A DNA stretch of 64,000 nucleotides, taken from positions 1 through 64,000 of IMG/VR virus record IMGVR_UViG_3300042884_000193. One strand, 5' to 3'. Numbering within the stretch: the stretch's first letter is position 1; every line of letters starts with the position of its first letter. This document shows positions 16,701 through 26,000 of the stretch, one piece after another. The translations under genes and the position numbers were made by a program. The notes beneath the pieces were generated by a model that was given only the letters and a program-made list of their open reading frames with translations, searched no databases and was not told the DNA's origin. This DNA is from a virus.

Positions 16701-17016
16701 CATAATCCTGCGCCTCAGCCGCATCCATTGTAAAGTAATTTACACTGCGGTTGTCAAGCTCATTAAAACCTTGGAACATTGACACCGTCCTAACTGGAGT
16801 AATAAACTCAGACGCAATCTCAGGAAAGCGGCTTTGGTATTGAAGAACTTTAGAAAGATCCTCTTTCATAATAGATCTAACAACATCTTCTACTGGGCGT
16901 ACTACACCTCCTGATCTAAAGACAGCATCTTTTACTGCTTCAAATAAACCTACACCTTCAGTTTCAGACTTTAATTTTGCCCATTCCGGGCTGCTAGTAT
17001 CTACTCCGCAATACAT
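10735..17016 (-). CDS. Giant polyvalent virion-cargo protein: ART-like, zincin and LysM domains
   Basis: 2093 residues. Residues about 78-192 look like an ADP-ribosyltransferase of the polyvalent type: N-Y-F-T-M-D-A-A-E-A (93-102), then F-L-R-D-K-G-Y-K-G-I-D (161-171) and Y-V-V-L-F-S-T-D-N-I. A zincin metallopeptidase follows with H300-E-F-S-H304 and a trailing helical I-R-Q-F-L-R-K-L-F segment. The centre (500-1400) is long, charged and helical. A LysM-like repeat occurs near residues 1737-1785 (L-P-G-E-T-L-D-Q-I-A-K-K-Y, then I-K-E-L-N). The end is helical with a few hydrophobic stretches (I-L-I-N-S-I-L-I-R-L-L). It is the last of the giant genes, 5 bases after the 3512-aa gene. Proteins in this position of crAss-like genomes are packaged and ejected with the RNA polymerase; that role is inferred here. 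Confidence 0.75.
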   Translation of the reverse strand: MYCGVDTSSPEWAKLKSETEGVGLFEAVKDAVFRSGGVVRPVEDVVRSIMKEDLSKVLQYQSRFPEIASEFITPVRTVSMFQGFNELDNRSVNYFTMDAAEAQDYGSNVRRVTIDLAGTLAGDTKIYRQMTTEFQNQTGIQYDLFDDGVEGLQNQAKFYDFLRDKGYKGIDYTMFSDSPYVVLFSTDNILSEGVTRDASGVMVNELDLYIQYENFKANESSLQNTAAEFITNKPNQQVRALIGTLIDNLGNTAEANFITVEEAKQIHRDLNQPYNNQPAFFWNGAAYFVSDNVTPQMAFHEFSHPFVKALRVKNPKLYNTLIDDLLSSQEGQLIYNEVLASKPNESEDSPKVYDEVIVKAMTEAFQNRTEGNTETPQFKTAIGNILYRIRQFLRKLFSKGDTKVRLDKLGLDTTINELAEMLLNKKIADITAEDITEQDVIDYMENRNDVVEDLLKLNSNTIAKQVTFTYNSAADYLQKLKDNGYTKEIANLLKDRFSNNELREIQNNLYAQSDKIYREAETVEAEMRQAAVRAEVFATNLYKLQNIVTRINEDARNKAADAVTPEKSVEAMYALTFYKGFANYWTGYIRVIKEELDNPQIAGAYIKTNSPLYSLISNIQDEVDQLNKTINRVDRAAIGPVLYEQLMPMAAEIDEKYTNIIDILQKRIDASDGKKKDGYIRQQEDWKAKYEAIRLTPEKFEMILSGKLGDGSQANSFLESYLHNQDPVVSSIAMFVKNRLTDVDLRTAKFQDKFNKIIGPKLRENGLDKSLNPAAYGEAVTFLDESYENDKNGNLVKFPVWTILSPHKNYRYFRALQDKNIKELADIAEKSGTQADKDNLRQAKADKFNYELKYFYMDFDVRVYAPDIKIDSTPEGREAREEYSKKWQEINSLDKSFYNDPNAYTEVLTRKKQILREISELTSDKYINGDPKVDTDTNKPLTKAKLLREWMNEKRQYKIKVKNEGAFQTAITDYMQRLINKNIDPASDEFKQSVDQFLTENTKKRTTKEFDDLVKELLEQRKAIFDKIPEEKRSTMSDDEIFLRNVNKAYRDPDTGELLGLDVPDDILDEVRQAQQRINEEKYGGGKRYDGLTTEEADFYADIVSKLQHNKNNPKDRLFISKEDMDKKVALDAKKQAGDPLSKADKLALRMIRQQLEQLRVKQATDQYLNTFNALLEGLDTDSVVALINSTTVNRKNIEILLERKDIIDELAHQGKKDGTLEEQELYKNSKKFAAFFAKNHVNGVKRDETTKANYEVWEPLNVWREVMPTEEKYYETLTYVNAEGVDVTIPFAPSDAYYSSYIDPKWRTEKIVGKTVDNKYKWLPRVKEDAPADSPFINEQYYEIKKNNPALFELIQATTELYLDAQNKKPKGSKMYLDAPRFRIEGGLVGGSVERFRTGKDENLIKRWYQNARDFFKDAKDDYDQGIVSTTQRRLSVGDFFDDDRDGIPVHGISNLEHQNVSLELSSTILRYAYSLEVQKELLDMNPILKAVKNAMRDPLTGQYNAIQPIEDMNKKMRSARSKWFNRGGKRENIRAKTIDNFYDWMFLGQNNTGVLSQKWIVNLTNKLFKRASLGFFGLNIDSALVNYFDAVLQNNIEAAAGKYLNLVSYQRGLARSGGVMASISFSLYADEKDKSLDVQVSMAFDPTQGYFQKTLGRSLTRSLARDAAEMTWLTSTRQWLDMQASLSVLWGMMEHKKITRTVDGVPITINYADAWEKVDGQLKLKDGINLEYSHEKVTHDVLPGETLDQIAKKYDVTVDRIKELNRLKSNDLDQIEQLKISNSEEFKKFRNRVQGVITNIQGAFAKFDQPEANRYVAYRYITFLQKYFTRGLLKRFAHRGKFWSPEERYDIGTGDSEMGFYVQALSGILRNVRNVGNGAMFMTDEEKKSTMRMVAEAAQILINSILIRLLFGFDMGDDDKFNKIRERSGPLPGLFTDEDNPDFDFGGWLGNHALYLLLKTKADAEAWIPIPGLGLDDYTQKLALTSAVYGTTFEAYSKILGMLPATIAGDDAAFYVRDIGPYSWQKEGGSKMINYTMKAIGITGNNVEPGLAIKNFVQIEKKKAQQSIFDILLSNLTFGNSYEKGIENKRN

Positions 17017-17021
17017 ATTTA

Positions 17022-20000
17022 TTAAGATTTAAAGCACGTTCTTTGTTCTATAATATCAAGCACCATATCATCTGTTATGTTAAGAGCTGGTGTAACATCT
17101 GGTTTATCAGTCTTTAGTACAGTGTCAGAGTTTGTATTTACAACTCCAAGTTGAGCTAGAGCTTCAGACAAATATAAGAAAGTTTTAGTGCCCTTAGCCT
17201 TAATTTTATTCATGGCTCCACCTGTGAAATCACTTGCTCCAATCATACCTTGACCTAGTCCAGTTTTAGGAGTAAAGATTCTAATAGATTCTCTTCTAAC
17301 ACCTTTGTCAACTAACTCCTGGATCTTATTTTTAATACGGGCTATGTCCTCATTGATCATCATAACATTGGTATCATAGCTTGCATCTGTGAAAGACGCA
17401 TCATTATTGTATACCATATTATAAGTTCTCATTGGTATCAAGTTATCAGTACCTACATCATTCAGGATACCCACAACATTATTAAAGGTAGACAAACTCC
17501 ACGCTGGGTTTGTAGTACCGTTGTATAGGAATATGTTTCCTTCTTCCTGGCTAGCAAATACTTTCTTAATATCGGCACTAACTAAGTTATTGATACTATA
17601 CTTGTTTCCAGCAGAGAAGGTAACGGCACTTTCTTTTATACCCGTTGCTTTAGAGTTAGTCTGTGCACCCATTTTGTTGAAGGTACCATCTACCATGTAA
17701 GATCTAAATTGACGGCGAGACTTAAAGCTAGATTTACTGTTAGCCTGTTGGAACCTAGTTATATATTCTCGTATAATATTTTTCTTAGTCTTACCACTAG
17801 CAGCCTGAACAGCTTCTTCTAACACAGGATTTAAGTTTCCTTTGTCTACAAATTGCCATAATGCATTCTCACCTTTACCAGAAATACCAGTTGCAAGTAA
17901 AACAACTGTCGGTAGACGGCTAAAGAATTTAGCAATAGCTTCTTTCTCTTGGTAAGGAATGTTTAATCTTATACTTGTAGGATTAGATAACTCTTTGAAG
18001 TTCTGATAAAGCTTTTCTTTAAGTGGCTTTGAAGGTCTACGGGTCTTTAAGATAAGAACATTAGCTCCTGAAAATAAACCTTTACCGATTGCAGATGCTC
18101 TTAGCAGATCTACCAATGGGTACATTTCCTGAAGGGTAGGGTACTTTAACTTAAGTGCTTCAAATTGCATAGCATAGCTAGCCTCCCCATTAGGAATACC
18201 TCTAAATAACTTATAAATATTAAATACTTGATCTAAAGTCCTATCTCTTAAAATTTCTTCATAGACCTCACGCATAGCTGCGGCGCCTTCTTTTTCTGCA
18301 GGAATAAGTGCTGGACCTAAAACTTTGTTTAGTTGCTCTAGTTCATTAGCTGTAGCAGCTGCTGCACTTATTATATTAACTTTTTTATGAGCTCCTTGTG
18401 ATAAGAAAGTTCTTAGTTGCTGAGCACTAGGGTTAAGCAAGTAAGGTATTTTTCTTGAGTTAATTATCTCAATTGCTCTCTTAGTCTTAGTAGCATCAGC
18501 CACACCATATATAACACATGCATCAGCAAGCTCAATGTTTAAACGTAATACATTTTTAGGATCGGTTCCCTTAATGTTAAATCCAGCAAGATCATTTAGA
18601 TTTTCACCGGTTCCTGTATAACCATCAAGTTGATAACCAAATCTATCCGCAAGGTCCATTGTAAGCCTACCTATACCAGCACTACCGTCTGTGATTAATT
18701 GCTTAACCTCAAGTGGAGCATTTAATGTAAGTGAGTTCTGAGCACGCAACTCTTTTTTCTTCTGAATAAGTCTAGTTTTAAATTCAGGAGTAGTAATTAA
18801 TTGATCAACATCTGTGATTGATCTTAATATCTCTCTGTTCAGAATAAAGTTTTGATACTCCTTCTCAGTAGAGAAAAGATCAGTATCTATTTTAGCGGTA
18901 CGTACCTGCTCATTACTTATGTCTTGATGGTTAGCTACAAGAGTTGCATAGTTATTCTTTATAGACTCCTTTGATACATAAAGAATACCATTTAATACAT
19001 AGGCACCAAATGATTTAAGACCAGCTGCCTCAGCTACAGGTAATTTATTATTTACCGCAAGACCTTTGAATTCTTTTATAGTATCAATGTCTACATCATT
19101 TAAATAGTTCTGCAATAAGAACTGAATATATTGATTTTTAAGTTCATTGAGGGTAACTTCCATGTCATCATAAGTGTTCTTATCAATGCTTTTGATTGAG
19201 GACCACTCAGCTATAAGTATGTCATTGAAATCTTTATCTTCTCTTACTCCAAATAAACCACCTATTAAGTCTTTAGCAACATCTGCAATACGGAATGATG
19301 ATATAACAGAGTTATTAATCATGTGGTCAAGACCTTCAGGATTAAATCTTGCATCTTCAAGCATACCTTTAGCCAACAAATCTTTCTGCATAGTAGCAAA
19401 TAGTCTAGACTCTTTCTTAACGTCAAAGTTTGTATTTCTTTTAAGTTCTGCTAGTGCTTTACCAACGTCCTCCATCTCAAAAAAATGGAATAATACAGCA
19501 TAGTCCTCTGGTCCATATTCAGTGCTCTTATTTAAGATTTTTTTATTCAGGGTATCCTTGTTAAATAGACTCTCTGTATTGTAGTTATCTATAAGCTCAC
19601 GACCAAAAGTATAGGTCAAGTTTCCTAAGCTATACTTACCAGAACTCTCTTTTGTTCCGGTTTTAGGATCAATACTTAATGGTTCTAATTCTAAAGCTTT
19701 AAGTAGATCTATAGGATAGTCAAGTGTATTTTTTGCATTCTCAGAAATCAACATGTCTTTACGAGACTTTACACGGAAGAAGTTAGCATTCTCAGGTGCA
19801 ATGTTGCTAAGGAATGCAAACGGACTCTTAAGTATAGACATGCGTCTTACATACTCACGTATAATAGGCTGATTAACAAAGGCTGCTACATCTTCAAGAG
19901 CAACACCTGCTTGAAGCATTGCAATCATAACCGGCGCCACAGTCTTAACACCATTTAAATAAAAGATCCATGCATCTTTCTCAACGTCTACCCAACCATT

Positions 20001-23000
20001 AAGCAATTCTTCAAGTTGGTTTACAATCTTCTTGTAGTTGTTTTTACCACGTAATGCTGCTAATGATACTACAGGAACACCATCTAGTATCAAGTAGTTG
20101 TGGTCAAACTCAATAGTAAACATGCGCTTTTGTGATGACTTACCTTCAGTCTTGTACTCTCTATTTAGGTAGAGGTTAGCTTGGTTCATCATAGCATCCC
20201 CTGTAATACTTACAGCACCAATACCCAAAGATTGAAAACCTACACTATTCTCACTTAACTTTTTAATGTTATGTAAGATTTCAAAGATACGAGTAGGGCT
20301 AGTAGTCTTACCAATAGTACCATCTGCACGCAACTTATGATTATAGGTCATAACGTATTGCTCATATTTCTTAGCAATTGGTAATGCCGTTTGAGTTGTA
20401 ACAGGTCTGACAAAGTCAGAATAAGACATCAGGTCAAGTAAACCTTTAACAGAGTTTAAGAATTCATTCTCTACTCCTCTCATTCCTTTATCAGCCATAT
20501 ACACCTTTTCAGTAAGTGCGGCTTTAGCTACAGCGTATACTTGTTTCTGCTTTGGTTTAAGTGAGGCAATACCATCTTCCTCAACCAAATCAAGTATTTT
20601 ATTAAGGTACTTGATATCCAGTTTGAGGTCAGGCGAAAGAGTTTTCATTTCCTCAATATAGTTTTTATCAAACTCTCTTTGGAATGAAATGTTAGGGAAG
20701 TAACTAACCTGCTTATCTGTATCAAAGTCAGTACCTGATTTACCTACAACTTCCATAGGAAGAACTATAATAGGTCCCGCATTTTCATCAAGGAATTCAT
20801 ATACCTGTAAGTACTCAATAAAGTTTTCTTTAGCTGTAGGGATACGTACAGTAACTATAGTAATAAGATCCTCATACTTGGCTAACCATGACTCTTCTCT
20901 AATTAATTGATTAAGAGCTTGCAATCTTGTAATAGGTGCTTCACTTTCAGCTACTCTCTGGGTAGTCTCTTCCATCATAAGTAACTTCTTGAAGTCACCA
21001 TTTATACCCATTTTAGCTCCGGCTTTTGTAAAGTGACCGTCTTCTGTTATGTTATAAAACGGTAAGTCACCAGTACCTAGATACTTGAGTCTCTCTTCTT
21101 CAGTAGCATATCTAAGTTTCTTTTCTGCATAGTTTCTGGTAAATCCAGAGTTACTTACTTGTACCAACTGATCACCTTTAATTTTAGGTTTAATGAGTGA
21201 TTTATTAATCATGCTCATTAAAAGCTTTTCTATATCATCTGCACCAAAGCTCAAACTTAAATCACTATTGATTTTACCAGTCTTTGGATCATAAGATATG
21301 TCATTTATTATATGGCTTGGTAAACCGAGAACAGCTAGTTGATTTCTCAAAAACTCAACCATGCCTTTAGCATTATTGGTTTTATTGCCTTCTTCGTCTA
21401 TTACACCAAATCTTTTATATAGCTTTTCAGTATTAGCTGCAACAAGAGACAACAATGCTTTTTTGTAGCGATTAACTGCCACATACTTTGGTGACTCTTT
21501 CTCTTTTTGATTTTCCGTTAACTCACTCCAAGCTTTAATTCTATCAACAGGTTTACCATCAAACTTAAAGTCAACAGGTACACCATACTCATCCATATTA
21601 TTAATGATGGCTTTTCTCATCTGTGTAGCAAGGTTTGTCTTGCCTTTGTACTTGTCTGAGATTTCAGCCTGCTTCTTAAAATACTGTAAGAATAAAGTGT
21701 TAGGTGTGAATCTATAGTTCTCATCAACAAGAGCCAACTCTCTATTTTCTATATCGGAATAGAAAAGATCTGTTTTACCATTATTAGTGAAATGCATAAG
21801 CTTGCTACCTGATTCATATGTAGCAATATCCATATTCTGCTCTACCATTTTGTTATGAAGTACATTTAATTCTGTACCTTCAATAACATTAGGGATCAAT
21901 GGGAAGATCTCAAACTTAAGAAGTGCATTTAAAGGTAATCCGGTTCCTGATAAAGGACCATCATATTGCATCTTAAGGATAGGGAATATCTGTAAAAGAT
22001 CTGATCTAGATTCTGTAATGTACTCCTTCTTAAGTATCTTTTTATAAAGTGCTTCTTGCTCAGGGCTCCATTGATCAAGTTGATCACATAGACCTCTATA
22101 GAAGTCAAATGCTGCCCAACCTTGACCATCTCCCTCTTTCATATTACCATAGGCTTCATCAACCATTTCAGTAATTTCTGCAGTAAGCTGCTCCCTCAAA
22201 ACTGCTTGTTCCTCCTCACTAGCATCCTTATACATATCTAGTGCTTCAAGTGCTGCCATGTCATCACCCAAAATACTATTCAATATCATATCATAGTATA
22301 TTGACTTAATCTTAGCTTCTTTAAAAACAGCAAAAGTTGCTTGTTGACTGAATGGTTTAATAAATGTCGGCTCAACACCTACATACTTTACGCCATTATA
22401 AGTATAGTCAGCAAACCATGGAGAATCAACGTATGGCTTACTTAAGAAATCATTTAAATAGTCAAGACGCTCCTTACTAAGTATTGGGAATTTACCAGAT
22501 GATTGTGCTGGGGCATTACGTTTATGGAATTCATCTGACGCATTGTTAAATTGCGCAGCATCACCATGTATAATAACAGTAGTTTCTATATTATGTATGA
22601 GTGAGTTTGTCACATAAGCCAGCAATGCGGCTTGGTAAGCATCTTGGTCACTAACTTCTGATCTTATACCATTAGACAAAGCCTCATTCCTAACTGTATT
22701 AATAACATTAGGATCAATAAAAGGATTCTCATTAGGGTATAGCTTTGCTATGTCACCAATAAGAGCATTCTGCGTATTGGAGTATTGTCTGATCAAATAG
22801 CTTCTGATATCTTTTATTACATTGTCTGCAATGTCACCACCTTCTTCAGATTCTCTAAAGGCTATATCAGCCATAAGAGCATCTAGGCTTTCTCCAGATA
22901 AACCGTATAGTTTATCCTTTGTGGCATCAGTAAAAATATCATCAAATAAAGTAAATACTGTACCTCTATCATAGAAGGTATTTTTACCATCGTTTGCTAA

Positions 23001-26000
23001 TGCTTCAGGTGAGTTAGGGTTTTCTTTTAACCAGTTGATTCTATCTAATTCCGCAGCAGCATATCCTACAAAAATATTAACAACTTTATCTAATCCTCTT
23101 CCTTTAACAGCTGAATTACTAATAAACTCAGCCGGCGAAACATAAAACTTTCTGGTATTTGATTTTAGAATAACAGATGTAGGTTTACCCGCAGAACGAG
23201 TACCTTCACTAACACCTTTTAAAATTACAGTGATAAAGTCTTGTTGAAGTTTACTGTAATCATCAAGATCAATGTTAGCAAGACCCTCACCAATACCATC
23301 TTTAATAACAGCAGTTCCACCTAAAAGAGTAATATCAAGTCTAGCTTTTGTATCTACAAATGCCGATGCACGCTTTCTCTCACCCTCAATGCTATTGAAG
23401 TTAAAGAGGTCATTCATAAGAACTAATCTCTTAACCCAAGGGTTTCTTCTATAGTCAAACTCACTAAGATGTGGTTGAGCTATAGTCTCACCATAGGTAT
23501 CAAAGCTATTCAGACCTCTTATTTTAACAGTAAGTGTACTGTTTCTCATAAACTCAGATTGAGCATTTCCATCAGGGCGTAAAGCCATGAAGTCAGATCT
23601 GTCCTCTGTGTATTTAAGATGCAGTCCTTGGATATTACTATATATAGTAGCAAGGCTTTTACCATCCTTTTGTTTAGGATTAACAACAGCATCTATACTT
23701 GAGACAAATTTTACATTATTCTCAATTAAGAATTCTAGATTGTTTAAAAAGTCTTTAACACGGCCGGTATTAAAGCGACCATTACTTTGAAGTCTTTCTC
23801 TTACTTGAGGTTTGTTAATTATATTAATCCCTAAAGCATGGAAAAATTCAATCTCACGTCCAAGATAATTGTTTTGGAACTCATCTAATACAGCTTGAAC
23901 ATCAAGTTGGTTAGGTGCTCCAATAGTTTCTTTAATATAAGGATGATTTTTAACCTGTTGGAAGTAATCATCCCAGTCTCTAGCTGCAGCTTTAGAGCTA
24001 CTTGATGCTACACCAAAGGTAGCACCACCAGATGTAAATGTTTCTTTTTTAGTTTCCTCTTCTTTAGTCCCAATTAACTCAATAGTAAGAGCTTCTATAG
24101 GAGTTCTTATGTAATTGAAGTCAGTTACAAAGCTAGCCCACATCTTAGATACCCAAGGGTTTCTAGTCTCAGGGTCACCTAACTTTTTCAAAAGCTGGAA
24201 TAAAAACGGAAAGTCTCCCGCTTGACTAGCTAACTGTGATCTAAATACAGACTCACTTGGATCTAAGTTATCTAAAACTTGAGATAGTTTGTTCCATACA
24301 TAGTCAAAGTCTACAAGCTTGGGAAATCCTAAATAGTCTTTCTCATACTCATACTCAGTTTCTCCAGTCTTAGTATTGACTTTTGGATCCTCGTACTTCT
24401 GAGTCTTGCTGTTATACTTAGGTTGTAGTAAACTCTCTACTAAGTAAATAGTTCTAGCATGTGCTTGCTCATAGATGGTATTCTCATTACCTGTAAGGTC
24501 ATATGTCTTGTTCTTTTCAGCAACAAACACAGTCTCATCTAGATCATCTTCTTGATCTAGCATTTTCTGATAAGCTAAGAATGATCCATTATCTTCATAG
24601 TGTTTAACAAATCCATAGGTCTCTGACATATTATCTACGTCCCCGAAATTGTCAACTGTTGTTTTAAGAATATAAATCTGATGTTCAAGAGTAGCAAGCT
24701 TCATTTGATACTCATCATATCTAGGATTAGATGCATCAAGATTAAGATCTTTTATTGCTTTGTACTCATTAGCAATAGCATTAAGTCTTTTTGTAAATGC
24801 ATTTTTAATAAACTTGTAAGTCTCTTTCTTAGAGTCTATAAGTAATTTTTGTGTATAAGCGCTTGTGTTAGAGTCAGCATTAAGCTTATCAATAAGACTT
24901 GATATAACAGAATTAGCTGATAGCATGACCATATCGGTCTCTGAATCATTTAAAACAGCATCACCCGTCGCAGAAATAATACTCTTTTCAAGTATCTCAG
25001 ATGAGACATTGGCATTATCAGCAGTGTATTTAGAGATATCACCAAGAGCAAGCTTTTGGAAGATCTCATTAATCAACGGTAATGATGTATCATAAGTAAG
25101 TACATCCTTGTAGGTTGCACCTCTTCTAAATAGCTTCTGAATAAAATCAAATATCTTTTTAAAAATGCTACGTGCAGCTCTACGCTCAATCTCCACTTTA
25201 CCATTAGAGATCATATAAGCACGAAACTCCTCTGCCAAGTATTCATCTAACTCTCTTTCTGTAGCTTCTCCAAATGTTTTAGTCTGGCCTTTATATGTAG
25301 TAAACTTCTCGGTTGCTTTATTAACAGCAAGCTCTTTATATAAACTATTTCTTTGATTACGAGTCAAGAACTTTTGAGTAAATCCGTGATAAGCCTCGTG
25401 GAAAATATCAATCTTATCAGAACCGGCATAAAGATTAATAGCATTTCTTGTCCAGGTTGCAACTGCTTTAGAGTTAACAACATTGAACAATACATTTATC
25501 TTGAAGTGCTTATTCAAACCTGTCTGATTGTACCACTCTTCTACTAGTTCGACTTGCTCTTTAAACTCTTCTTCTGATGCAAACTCATTTTTGTTAAGCA
25601 CCTTTTGTGCAAATGCTTTCTCAAGACCTTTTCTTTTGATTTGGTTGAACAAGTCATCCTCATCTTCAATGCTGTCATCAGCTGGACTAAAGAAGTCAGG
25701 AATAGCACCAAAGTCAATATTACTAGTTTCTACTGCAGGTTGTTCTCCAATTTTAATATTTTGATCAGCTTTGATAGAAAAAGTAATATATGGGTTCTTA
25801 CCTCTGATTTTTCCTTCAGCATCCAAACCAGCCTGTACACTGAAGTTATCTTTAATCCACTCACTATAATCTAAGTTGGTTGGTACAATAGCATAGCGAC
25901 CACTGCCATCATCTTGTAAAGTATAATCAAAAAATTGAGTAGGATCTACAAGTTTCTTCTTATCTATATTAAGAATAACTTTCTTATTATTTCTTAGAGG